DNA from: JAEUPI01 sp046348365
GTDB taxonomy: Bacteria > Pseudomonadota > Gammaproteobacteria > Burkholderiales > Burkholderiaceae_C
Direction of reading: 5' to 3'
NCBI GenBank assembly: GCA_046348365.1
Contig: JAXMEL010000003.1
Coordinates: 62,001-126,000, forward strand
DNA length: 64,000 nt
Shown one piece after another: positions 1 to 7,675 of this stretch (its first letter is position 1; each line of letters begins with the position of its first letter). The notes below the pieces were generated by a model. It did no database searches, was not told the origin of the DNA, and was given only the letters and a program-made list of their open reading frames with translations. The translations under genes were made by a program, and so were the position numbers.

Positions 1-532
1 CGGCCACCGCGATGTAGTACGCGCCCGAGGCGCACATCTCTTCGACCACGGCATAGACCGGCTTCTTGTGCTTGGCCTTCAGGCGCCGGATCTCGTCGTT
101 GATGATGCCCGCCTGCACCGGGCTGCCGCCGGGGCTGTTGATGCGCAGCACCAGCGCCTGCGCGCCGGCATCCTCGAACGCCGACTTCAGCGCCGACACC
201 AGCCGCTCGGCGCTGGCCTCGGAATCGGCGGCGATCTCGCCGCGCACTTCCACCAGCGCGGTGTGCGGCCCGCTCGGCGCGGCGCCGTGGCCGCGGTGCA
301 TCAGCGTGGCATAGGCGATGAACAGGAACAGGCCCAGCCACGCCAGGCGGAAGAACACGCGCCAGCGCCGCTCGCTGCGCCTGTCGCGCAGCAGCTCGCG
401 CGTGAGGTGCTCCAGGCCGCGCTCGAAGCTCGACGGCCCGTGCGACGCGGCGGTCGCCGCAGCCTGCGCGGAGTGCGATGTGGTTTCGCCCGATCCGGAG
501 GTCGGCGGCAGATACGGTTCCTGGGGATTCAT
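1..532 (-). CDS. sppA: S49 signal peptide peptidase SppA-like, 3' part outside window
   Basis: Membrane-bound serine protease of the SppA (S49) family, which degrades cleaved signal peptides. About 177 N-terminal residues are visible; the C-terminal part lies beyond the window edge. After a cytoplasmic tail of about 55 residues comes one membrane segment (VFFRLAWLGLFLFIAYATL), then the protease fold with LRINSPGGSP and the nucleophile motif CASGAYYIA right at the edge. The general-base lysine should lie in the missing part. The ATG overlaps the stop of the upstream Rieske gene as ATGA, so the two are probably translationally coupled. Family assignment is firm. The physiological substrate is inferred from the family. 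Confidence 0.88.
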   Translation of the reverse strand, partial: MNPQEPYLPPTSGSGETTSHSAQAAATAASHGPSSFERGLEHLTRELLRDRRSERRWRVFFRLAWLGLFLFIAYATLMHRGHGAAPSGPHTALVEVRGEIAADSEASAERLVSALKSAFEDAGAQALVLRINSPGGSPVQAGIINDEIRRLKAKHKKPVYAVVEEMCASGAYYIAVA

Positions 533-957
533 GGTGCGCTTTCTGCAGGCGGCGTGAAGGCCGCGGGTGGCGCGTCGTCGAAGGCGACGGGCTGGATGTC
601 CGCCGAAGGATACCAACAGACCTCGCCGCCGCGCTCCTCGGTGCGAATGGCCATCAAGCGGCCCTGGCCGCAGGGCCCGCCGACGCAGCGGCCGTCGGCC
701 GGCTCGTAGGCCGCGCCGTGGGTCGCGCACAGGATCCAGCGCTTGTCCAGGTCGAGGAACTGGCCGGCCTGCCAGTCCATCTCGGTGGGCACGTGCACGC
801 AGCGGTTCATGTAGGCCACCACGCGGCCGTCGAAGCGCAGTGCGAAGGCACGCGCCGGCGCGCCCCAGAGCAGCACGTCCCACACGACGGCCAGGCCGCG
901 CTCCTGCAGCTCGGCGCTGGCACACAGGTGCTGCGGCTCGGTCACGCGCTCAGGCAT
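529..957 (-). CDS. Rieske 2Fe-2S domain protein
   Basis: Small soluble protein of 142 residues with the two Rieske cluster motifs: CVH in CVHVPTEMDW and CATH in CATHGAAYEPADG, about 20 residues apart. These supply the Cys-His pairs that bind a [2Fe-2S] cluster. It is a stand-alone ferredoxin-like Rieske domain, not an oxygenase, because no catalytic domain follows. I chose the MPERVTEPQH start because a longer frame would run far into the upstream HAD gene, whereas this one overlaps it by only 8 bp. It lies between a HAD phosphatase and sppA in one operon. The redox partner cannot be told from the sequence. Confidence 0.88.
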   Translation of the reverse strand: MPERVTEPQHLCASAELQERGLAVVWDVLLWGAPARAFALRFDGRVVAYMNRCVHVPTEMDWQAGQFLDLDKRWILCATHGAAYEPADGRCVGGPCGQGRLMAIRTEERGGEVCWYPSADIQPVAFDDAPPAAFTPPAESAP

Positions 958-1612
958 GCGCCACCAGCCAGTCGTGCAGCTCGCGTGTCGAGTGCGCCAC
1001 GAACACCGGCGCCAAGGCGTCGAACGCCTCGTGGTCATGGGCGCCGTAGCTGACGCCCACGCTCGCGGTGCCGGCGTTCACGGCCATCTGCAGGTCGTGC
1101 GTGGTGTCGCCGATCATCAGCGTGCGCGCGGGCTCGGCGCCGAACTCGCGCATCAGCTCGAGCAGCATCTGCGGGTTCGGTTTGCTGGCCGTCTCGTCGG
1201 CCGTGCGCGTGGCATCGAACAGGCCCTGCAGCTGCGCCGTGGCCAGCGCCTCGTCGAGGCCGCGGCGGCTCTTGCCGGTGGCCACGCTCAGCCAGTGGTT
1301 GCGCGCCTTCAGCGCCTGCAGCATCTCGAGCGTGCCGGCAAAGAGCGTCAGGTCGTGCTGATGCGCGAAGTAGTGCTGCCGGTAGCGCGCCCCCAGCTCC
1401 GGGTAGCGCTCGGGCGGCAGCCCCGGCGCGGCATGCGCCAGTGCGTCGTTCAGGCCAAGGCCGATCACGTAGGCCGCGCGCTCGTCGTCGGGCACCGCGA
1501 GGCCCAGGTCGCGGCAGGCGGCCTGAATGCAGCGCACGATCAGCGCGGTGGAGTCGAACAGCGTGCCGTCCCAGTCGAAGGCGATCAGATCGAAGCGGCG
1601 GTGTCGTGGCAT
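950..1612 (-). CDS. gph: HAD-family phosphatase, phosphoglycolate phosphatase-like
   Basis: HAD-superfamily hydrolase of about 220 residues. Motif I is FDWDGTLFDS (nucleophile Asp and acid/base Asp), followed by an alpha-helical cap. Motif II is the Ser/Thr of SVATGKS, motif III the Lys of SKPNPQM, and motif IV GDTTHDLQMA. Gph-type enzymes remove phosphate from 2-phosphoglycolate formed during DNA repair; the exact substrate here is inferred. I chose the ATG giving MPRHRRFDLI. An in-frame TTG five codons earlier is possible, and neither has a clear Shine-Dalgarno site. The gene follows rluC closely and overlaps the Rieske gene. Confidence 0.85.
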   Translation of the reverse strand: MPRHRRFDLIAFDWDGTLFDSTALIVRCIQAACRDLGLAVPDDERAAYVIGLGLNDALAHAAPGLPPERYPELGARYRQHYFAHQHDLTLFAGTLEMLQALKARNHWLSVATGKSRRGLDEALATAQLQGLFDATRTADETASKPNPQMLLELMREFGAEPARTLMIGDTTHDLQMAVNAGTASVGVSYGAHDHEAFDALAPVFVAHSTRELHDWLVAHA

Positions 1613-1634
1613 CGGATGGGCAATCAACGGAGCA

Positions 1635-2648
1635 TCAATGCGGATCGGTCATCCGCGCGAGCAGTGTGACGCATTCGGCCGGCAGCGGCGCCTCGAGCAC
1701 GATGCGCTCGCCGCCGGCCGGGTGGTCGAAGGCCAGCCGCCGCGCATGCAGGAACATGCGCGCGAAGCGCAAGCCCTCCAGGCCCGTGCCGCGGGCGAGG
1801 TCGCGGTTGGCGGCGAAGTCGCCGTATTTGTCGTCGCCCATGATCGGGTGGCCCTCGTGCGCGAGGTGCACGCGGATCTGGTGCGTGCGGCCGGTCTTGA
1901 TCGTCACGTCGAGCAGCGTGAAGCCCTGGTAGTGGCGCAGCACCTTCACCAGCGTGATCGCGCGGCGCGCCTCGTCGTGGCCCTGCGGCACGGCGCGCAC
2001 ATGGCGTTCACCGTCGGCGGTGAGCGTCCTGTGCAGCGGCACGTCGATCACCTTGCGCGAGGCCGGCCAGGCGCCCTGCACCAGCGCGGCATAGGTCTTG
2101 TCGGTGCGGCGCTCGCGAAACTGCTGCTGCAGCGCGGTGAGCGCGCTGCGCTTCTTGGCCAGCAGCAGGATGCCCGAGGTCTGCTTGTCGAGGCGATGCA
2201 CCAGCTCGAGGAACCTGGCGCCCGGCCGCGCGCGGCGCAGCTGCTCGATGACGCCGAAGCTCACGCCGCTGCCGCCATGCACGGCCACGCCGGCCGGCTT
2301 GTCGATGGCGAGCAGGTGATCGTCCTCGAACAGCACCGGGAATTCGCGCGCCGGCGCCGCTGCGGCGTCGGCCGCCCGCTCGGCCACGCGCACCGGCGGC
2401 AGCCGCACCTCGTCGCCGAACGCGAGCCGCGTGTCGGCGGCCGCACGGCCGCGGTTGACCCGCACCTCGCCGGAGCGGATCACGCGGTAGACATGGGTCT
2501 TGGGCACGCCCTTGAGCAGCCGCAGCAGAAAGTTGTCGAGCCGCTGGCCGGCGCCGCGCTCGTCAACCTGTACACGCCGCACCGTGGCGCGCGGCGCATC
2601 GGCACTGTCAGGCGCGGCCGCTTTGGAGCTTATAATGCGCTGGACCAC
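1635..2648 (-). CDS. rluC: RluC-type 23S rRNA pseudouridine synthase
   Basis: Pseudouridine synthase of the RluA/RluC family; E. coli RluC modifies U955, U2504 and U2580 of 23S rRNA. An N-terminal S4 domain (GQRLDNFLLRLLKGVPK ... GEVRVNRG) precedes the catalytic domain, whose signature HRLDKQTSGILLLAKK carries the catalytic Asp. The C-terminal RTHQIRVHLAHEGHPIMGD motif is also present. The longest reading starts at a GTG and gives 337 residues. A second GTG at 2582 would give 315, closer to E. coli RluC at 319. That start is favoured if the minus-strand -10 box near 2630 is used, because the longer start would then lie upstream of the transcript. The gene is divergent from rne. Confidence 0.92.
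   Translation of the reverse strand: MVQRIISSKAAAPDSADAPRATVRRVQVDERGAGQRLDNFLLRLLKGVPKTHVYRVIRSGEVRVNRGRAAADTRLAFGDEVRLPPVRVAERAADAAAAPAREFPVLFEDDHLLAIDKPAGVAVHGGSGVSFGVIEQLRRARPGARFLELVHRLDKQTSGILLLAKKRSALTALQQQFRERRTDKTYAALVQGAWPASRKVIDVPLHRTLTADGERHVRAVPQGHDEARRAITLVKVLRHYQGFTLLDVTIKTGRTHQIRVHLAHEGHPIMGDDKYGDFAANRDLARGTGLEGLRFARMFLHARRLAFDHPAGGERIVLEAPLPAECVTLLARMTDPH
2629..2636. promoter_or_regulatory. Candidate symmetric divergent promoter -10 region (rne / rluC)
   Basis: On the plus strand there is a perfect TATAAT at 2631-2636, rare in DNA this GC-rich, about 640 bases upstream of the rne ATG. Its core TTATAA is a palindrome, so the minus strand reads TATAAG at the same place, pointing into rluC. 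A convincing -35 box is not visible in either direction; the best plus-strand candidate, CTGTCA at 2605-2610, is spaced too far away at 20 bp. The site is inside the 5' end of rluC if its longest start is used. Promoter function is inferred from position and consensus only. Confidence 0.5.
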
Positions 2649-3278
2649 GAACGAGCCGCAAGTGCTTGATTCTTCTGGAGTTTACCCGGGCACGCCCGGT
2701 CGGATCGTGGTGGTGCGCGCCGATGCGGCGCGCCTTTGCAGTGAACGGTGATGCAACGTCGGCGAGCCCGCGGTGGGCCGCGTCCCCATGTGATGCGGCG
2801 GCCAGCAGATCGCTGACGGAAGAACAACGTCGAACGAGCCTCCCGAGCGATCGGGAAAGAAAAGGTCCCTCGGCGGCAGACAGGAGACACCCGCGTCTGT
2901 CGCCTCGCCATGATGCGATTCGGTCTGCGCCTCGCGCGCCCGCTCCACAGCCCGCACAACGCCACCGCGTTCGTCGCCCGTCGGCCCCGGCCCGTTGTTG
3001 CCGGATGTGCCGCGGGCCGGGCCTCGCCCTCGCGCCGTCAAGCGGCCCCGGGGCAGCGGATGCGGCAATGCGCGGCCGAACCTGCGCCATGGCCCGTCGC
3101 TCTGCTGCAGTGCCTCGCGCCCCGATAGGCGCGGCGCCGCGGCCCCGAGCAGTTTTCTTGCCCCAGGCTTCTTCAGCGTCGTTCGTGCATCGAGTGGCCG
3201 GCCGGTCCTGACGGATCGATCGGTCGTCCCGGCGCGGAGTTCCGGTTTGCGGAGCCCTGTGCCGATTGAGGAGTGCAC
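2649..3278 (+). promoter_or_regulatory. Long structured 5' untranslated leader of rne
   Basis: About 630 bases with no convincing gene separate the putative rne promoter from the rne start. RNase E is known in enterobacteria to control its own mRNA through a long leader. Several stems are visible: CCGGG/CCCGG at 2686-2699; GCGCC/GGCGC near 2719-2733; TCCCGA-GCGA-TCGGGA at 2841-2856 with a GNRA tetraloop, followed at once by the A-rich single-stranded stretch AAAGAAAAGG; and GGCGGCAGAC/GTCTGTCGCC at 2872-2904 with one mismatch. A GAGGAG ribosome site lies 5 bases before the rne ATG. The autoregulatory role is inferred from the family; I could not compare it with the enterobacterial rne5 element. 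Confidence 0.6.
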
Positions 3279-6215
3279 ATGAAACGCATGCTGATCAACG
3301 CCACCCAGCAGGAGGAGCGGCGGCTGGCGATCGTCGACGGGCAGAAGCTGCTCGACTTCGAGACCGAGATCGAGGGGCGCGAACAGCGCAAGGGCAACAT
3401 CTACAAGGCCGTGATCACGCGGGTCGAGCCGTCGCTCGAAGCCTGCTTCGTGGACTACGGCGAGGAGCGGCACGGCTTCCTGCCGTTCAAGGAGATCTCC
3501 AAGCAGTACTTCCGCGAAGGCGTCGAGGCGCGCAGCGCGACCATCAAGGACGCCGTCAAGGAAGGCCAGGAGTTGCTGGTGCAGGTGGAGAAGGAAGAGC
3601 GCGGCAACAAGGGCGCGGCGCTCACCACCTTCGTCAGCCTCGCCGGCCGCTACCTCGTGCTGATGCCCAACAACCCGCGCGGCGGCGGCGTGAGCCGGCG
3701 CATCGAGGGCGAGGACCGCGAGGAACTGAAGGAGAACCTCGAGTCGCTCGACTACCCCAAGGGCATGAGCCTGATCGCCCGCACCGCCGGCATCGGCCGC
3801 ACGGCCGCCGAGCTGCAGTGGGACCTGAACTACATGCTCAAGCTGTGGTCGGCCATCGACGAGGCGGCCAAGGCCGGCAAGGGCGCGTTCCTGATCTACC
3901 AGGAGAGCTCGCTCGTCATCCGCGCGATCCGCGACTACTTCACCGCCGACATCGGCGAGATCCTGATCGACACCGACGACATCTTCGAGCAGGCGCAGCA
4001 GTTCATGAACCACGTGATGCCGGAGTCGGCACCGCGGGTCAAGCGCTACCGCGACGACGCGGCGCTGTTCAGCCGCTTTCAGATCGAGCACCAGATCGAG
4101 ACCGCGTTCAGCCGCACGGTCAACCTGCCGGCCGGCGGCGCGATCGTGATCGACCACACCGAGGCGCTGGTGTCGATCGACGTCAACTCCGCGCGCGCCA
4201 CGCGCGGCGGCGACATCGAGGAGACCGCCACGCGCACCAACCTCGAGGCTGCCGACGAGATCGCACGCCAGATGCGGCTGCGCGACCTGGGCGGCCTGAT
4301 CGTGGTCGACTTCATCGACATGGAGGAGAGCAAGAACCGCCGCGAGGTGGAGCAGCGCCTGCGCGACGCGATGCGCTACGACCGCGCCCGCGTGCAGTTC
4401 AGCTCGATCAGCAAGTTCGGCCTGCTCGAACTCAGCCGCCAACGCCTGCGCCCGGCGCTCAGCGAAGGCAACCACATCACCTGCCCGCGCTGCAACGGCA
4501 CCGGCCACATCCGCGACACCGAATCCTCCGCGCTGCAGATCTTGCGCATCATTCAAGAGGAGTCGATGAAGGACAACACCGCCGCCGTGCACGTGCAGGT
4601 GCCGGTGGAGGTGACGAGCTTCCTGCTCAACGAGAAGCGCCAGGAGATCAGCAAGATCGAGCTGAAGCAGCGCGTCACCGTGCTGCTGGTGCCCAACAAG
4701 CACCTCGAGACGCCGAACTACAAGCTCGAGCGCCTGCGCCACGACGATCCACGGCTCGAGAACCTGCAGGCCAGCTACACGATGATCGAGGAGCCGGACG
4801 ACGAGGTGTCGATCAGCCGGCGCGAGAAGGCCAAGGCCAAGCAGGAACCGGTGATCAAGGGCGTGCTGCCCGACCAGCCGGCACCGGTGGTGGTGCCGAG
4901 CGCGCCGGCCCCTGCTCCGGCGCCGGCCGCAACCGCTGCGCCGGCTCCCGCGGTGCGGGTGCCGGTGGCCGCGCCTGCCGCCGGCGGCGGCTTCGTGTCG
5001 TGGCTGAAGCGCATCTTCGGTGGACAAGACGCATCGCCGAGCCCGTCGGTCGAGACGAGCACGCAGCCCGTGGCTGCGACGGCAGCCGGCGACGACAAGC
5101 GCGGAGCGCGCGGTGGCCGCGAAGGCCGTGAAGGGCGCGATGGACGCGGCCGCGGTGAACGCGGTGAGCGTGGCGAACGCGGTGGCCGCGGCGGCCGTGG
5201 CCGCGACGGCGGTCGCAGCGAGCGCGGAGAGCGCGGCGGTGAAGGTCGCGCTGAGCGCGGTGGCGAGGGTCGCGGCGCGCGCGGCGACGAGGGCCGCCGC
5301 CGTGGCCGCGACGGCCGCGGCGAGCGGGCCGAAGGCCAGATGACCGCTGCAGCCGACGAACGCGGCGCGCGCCCCGAAGCGCGTGCTGGGCAGGGCCCAG
5401 GCGCACCGCGCGCTGCGCGTCCGCCGCGCGAACTCGAGGCCCGCGGCGACGCGCTGGCGCCGGCCGCCGAAGCGATGCCGCAGAACTTCGTCGACACCGT
5501 GCCGGTGCCCGAGCCTGCCGGCGCCGAAGGCGGTGAAGGCGATCGCGAGGGCCGCCGCCGCCGGCGGCGTGGCGGTCGCGGCCGCGGCGGCCGCAGCGAG
5601 GGCGGCGAACTCGAGCCGACAACGATGGCCGACGAGGGCCAGGCTCAGCTCGCGCCGACCGACGGCGAGCCGGCGCCATTCGCCGCCGCGCAGCCCGAAG
5701 CGGCCGAGCCGCGCCGGCGCGATCGCGGCCCGCGCGGCGAACGCGAAGAACGCGGCGAGCGCACGGAACGCAGCGATCGCGCCGAGCCCCGCGAGAGCGC
5801 GCAGCCCGCGGCGGCAGCGCCCGGCGTGGACACGGCGCTCGGCACCGCGGCGGCAGCAACGGCTGTCGCTGCCACCATGCCGCCGGCCGCTGCTGCGCCG
5901 GCCGCGCACGAAGCGGCTCGCGCCGTGCCGCCACGCGTGCCTGCCTACGACCTGCCGCTGCCCGAACTGCAGCACCTGGCCGAAGGCGCCGGCCTGCAAT
6001 GGGTGCACTCCGATGCCGACAAGGTGCGCGTGGTGCAGGCGGCGATCGCTGCCGCGCCCAAGCCCATCCACGTGCCGCGCGAGCGCAAGCCGGTGGTGAT
6101 CGTCGACGAGGGGCCGCTGGTGCTGGTCGAGACGCGCAAGGATCTCTCGCAGCTCAAGCTGCCGTTCGAGCTGCTCGCCGCGCAGGCGCAGCAGCAACAG
6201 CAGCCGCCGCAGTAA
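3279..6215 (+). CDS. rne: Ribonuclease E
   Basis: Endoribonuclease that starts mRNA decay and matures rRNA and tRNA, and scaffolds the degradosome. The 978-residue protein begins MKRMLINATQQEE like E. coli RNase E; a GTG two codons earlier is less likely because GAGGAG is spaced for this ATG. Domains: S1 domain from about residue 37; 5' sensor; DNase I-like domain with metal-binding Asp301 (IDVNSARATRGG) and Asp344 (VVDFIDM); Zn-link CPRC at 402-405. After about residue 520 the protein is low-complexity. There is a short hydrophobic-basic segment FVSWLKRIFGG (about 572-582), resembling the membrane-anchoring segment A of E. coli, then a long Arg/Gly/Glu-rich tract. Its gene ends 3 bases before the convergent nagZ stop. 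Confidence 0.97.
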   Translation: MKRMLINATQQEERRLAIVDGQKLLDFETEIEGREQRKGNIYKAVITRVEPSLEACFVDYGEERHGFLPFKEISKQYFREGVEARSATIKDAVKEGQELLVQVEKEERGNKGAALTTFVSLAGRYLVLMPNNPRGGGVSRRIEGEDREELKENLESLDYPKGMSLIARTAGIGRTAAELQWDLNYMLKLWSAIDEAAKAGKGAFLIYQESSLVIRAIRDYFTADIGEILIDTDDIFEQAQQFMNHVMPESAPRVKRYRDDAALFSRFQIEHQIETAFSRTVNLPAGGAIVIDHTEALVSIDVNSARATRGGDIEETATRTNLEAADEIARQMRLRDLGGLIVVDFIDMEESKNRREVEQRLRDAMRYDRARVQFSSISKFGLLELSRQRLRPALSEGNHITCPRCNGTGHIRDTESSALQILRIIQEESMKDNTAAVHVQVPVEVTSFLLNEKRQEISKIELKQRVTVLLVPNKHLETPNYKLERLRHDDPRLENLQASYTMIEEPDDEVSISRREKAKAKQEPVIKGVLPDQPAPVVVPSAPAPAPAPAATAAPAPAVRVPVAAPAAGGGFVSWLKRIFGGQDASPSPSVETSTQPVAATAAGDDKRGARGGREGREGRDGRGRGERGERGERGGRGGRGRDGGRSERGERGGEGRAERGGEGRGARGDEGRRRGRDGRGERAEGQMTAAADERGARPEARAGQGPGAPRAARPPRELEARGDALAPAAEAMPQNFVDTVPVPEPAGAEGGEGDREGRRRRRRGGRGRGGRSEGGELEPTTMADEGQAQLAPTDGEPAPFAAAQPEAAEPRRRDRGPRGEREERGERTERSDRAEPRESAQPAAAAPGVDTALGTAAAATAVAATMPPAAAAPAAHEAARAVPPRVPAYDLPLPELQHLAEGAGLQWVHSDADKVRVVQAAIAAAPKPIHVPRERKPVVIVDEGPLVLVETRKDLSQLKLPFELLAAQAQQQQQPPQ
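5098..5340 (+). repeat. Degenerate Arg-Gly/Glu-Arg-Gly repeat tract inside rne
   Basis: Imperfect tandem repeats built on GGC-GAA-CGC-style triplets encode runs such as GERGERGERGGRGGRGRDGG, SERGERGGEGRAERGGEGRG and similar. This is the RNA-binding, disordered C-terminal half of RNase E. The repeats are variable in length and likely prone to slippage. Because every codon starts with G or C, several other frames stay open here; they are shadows of this tract. Confidence 0.8.
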
Positions 6216-6218
6216 GGC

Positions 6219-7277
6219 TCAGGCGAGTCGATCGAGTGCATGCCGGTAGGCACCGGCATGCATCAGTTCGTCCCACGGCAGCGGCGGCGTCTGCGGCAGC
6301 AGCGCGACGCGACGCGCCTCGCTCGCCGCGCTGGGTCGCCACTGCCCTGCTGCGCCGGCGCGCTCGAGTTCGTCGAGCAGCTCGTCGACGGCCGTGCCGC
6401 CATCGACCGACTGGTTGCACAGCAGCACGAGGTCGCAGCCCGCGTTGAGCGCCGCGGCTGCGGCCTCGGCGTAGCGCACTTCGCGGCCGTCGAGCACGCG
6501 GGCGCCGGCCATGCTGAGGTCATCGCTGAAGACGGCGCCCTGGAAGCCGAGTTCGCCGCGCAGGATGTCGTGCAGCCAGCGCGACGAGAAGCCCGCCGGC
6601 CGCGCATCGACCTTGGGGTAGACCACGTGCGCCGGCATCACGCTGGCCAGCCCGTTGGACAGCCAGGCGTAGGGTGCCGCATCGTCGCCCATCACCGCCT
6701 TGCGGCTGCGGCGGTCGACGGGAATGTCGGTGTGGCTGTCGGCCTTCACGTAGCCGTGCCCGGGGAAATGCTTGCCGCAGTTGGCCATGCCGGCCAGCAG
6801 AAGGCCGTGCATCAGGCTGCGCGCGAGCAGCGCGACCACGCGCGCGTCGCGATGGAAGGCGCGGTCGCCGATCACGCCGGATTCGCCGTGGTCGAGGTCG
6901 AGCACCGGCGTGAAGCTGAGGTCCACGCCGCAGGCGCGCAGTTCGGCGGCGAGCACGTAGCCGGTCGCGCAGGCGGCGTCGGTGGCGGCCATGGCATCGC
7001 GCATCCACAGCTCGCCGAAGTGCCGCATCGGCGGCAGGTGCGTGAAGCCGTCGGTGCGGAAGCGCTGCACGCGGCCGCCTTCGTGGTCGACGCAGATCAG
7101 CAGATCGGGCCGCTCGGCCTTGATCGCCGCGGTCAACTCGGTGAGCTGGCGGCGGTTGACCCAGTTGCGCGCGAACAGGATCAGCCCGCCGGCGAGCGGA
7201 TGGCGCAGGCGACGGCGGTCGTCGGCGGTGAGCACCGTGCCGGCGATGTCGAGCACCACGGGGGCATGCTGGGTCAT
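6219..7277 (-). CDS. nagZ: Beta-N-acetylhexosaminidase NagZ
   Basis: Cytoplasmic glycoside hydrolase family 3 enzyme that removes N-acetylglucosamine from anhydromuropeptides during peptidoglycan recycling. The protein is 352 residues, normal for the one-domain NagZ type. Visible motifs are ICVDHEGGRVQRF, KHFPGHGYVKADSHTD with the His-containing catalytic loop, and the nucleophile in FSDDLSMAGARV. I chose MTQHAPVVLD as start because it overlaps the acpS stop by 4 bp (ATGA); the open frame extends further upstream, but only as a shadow of acpS. It is the last gene of the rnc-era-recO-pdxJ-acpS-nagZ series and runs convergent into rne. Confidence 0.95.
   Translation of the reverse strand: MTQHAPVVLDIAGTVLTADDRRRLRHPLAGGLILFARNWVNRRQLTELTAAIKAERPDLLICVDHEGGRVQRFRTDGFTHLPPMRHFGELWMRDAMAATDAACATGYVLAAELRACGVDLSFTPVLDLDHGESGVIGDRAFHRDARVVALLARSLMHGLLLAGMANCGKHFPGHGYVKADSHTDIPVDRRSRKAVMGDDAAPYAWLSNGLASVMPAHVVYPKVDARPAGFSSRWLHDILRGELGFQGAVFSDDLSMAGARVLDGREVRYAEAAAAALNAGCDLVLLCNQSVDGGTAVDELLDELERAGAAGQWRPSAASEARRVALLPQTPPLPWDELMHAGAYRHALDRLA
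6237..6262. repeat. Perfect 11-bp inverted repeat at the rne/nagZ junction
   Basis: TGCATGCCGGT-AGGC-ACCGGCATGCA forms an 11-bp perfect stem with a 4-base loop, 21 bases after the rne stop and inside the last codons of nagZ. The gap between the two stop codons is only 3 bases, so this is the first strong structure in a transcript leaving rne. No U-tract follows in either direction, so it is not a standard intrinsic terminator. It may protect or define the rne mRNA 3' end. Confidence 0.55.
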
Positions 7278-7675
7278 GGGGTGCCTTCCTGCTCGACGAC
7301 GACGAAGCTCGCAGCGTAGTCGGCTTCGTCGCTCACGCTGACATGCGCGCGCAGCCTGCGCTCGCGCATCCACTGCGCCAGCTCGTTGTGCAGCCGGATC
7401 TCCGGCTTGCCGTTCGGCGTGTTGAGGATCTCGCAGTCGCGCCAGGTCATCGGCATGCGCATGCCCAGGCCGATCGCCTTGGCGAACGCCTCCTTGGCCG
7501 AGAAGCGGGTGGCCAGGTAGCTGACGCCGCGCCGCTCGGAGCGTTCACGCCGCGCCGCGAACACGCGCTGCTCCTCGGGGCCGAGCACACGCGCGACGAA
7601 ACGTTCGCCGCGCCGTGACAGCACGTCAGCGATGCGGCGCGCGTCGCAGATGTCGGTGCCGACGCCGTAGATCAT
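7274..7675 (-). CDS. acpS: Holo-[acyl-carrier-protein] synthase
   Basis: Transfers 4'-phosphopantetheine from CoA to the serine of apo-ACP, activating the acpP product encoded about 13 kb away on the same strand. The 133-residue length fits the trimeric AcpS type. The N-terminal GVGTDICDARRI has the Mg-binding Asp, and RFSAKEAFAKAIG carries the second metal ligand Glu and the CoA-binding Lys. Both ends overlap neighbours by 4 bp (ATGA), pdxJ upstream and nagZ downstream, indicating tight operon coupling. Confidence 0.96.
   Translation of the reverse strand: MIYGVGTDICDARRIADVLSRRGERFVARVLGPEEQRVFAARRERSERRGVSYLATRFSAKEAFAKAIGLGMRMPMTWRDCEILNTPNGKPEIRLHNELAQWMRERRLRAHVSVSDEADYAASFVVVEQEGTP

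Noticed and set aside
2682..6197. Very long minus-strand open frame opposite rne
   Set aside because: It is a shadow of rne: the GC-rich third positions keep the reverse frame open. Its translation is low-complexity Ala/Arg/Leu with no domain, while the plus strand encodes an unmistakable RNase E.
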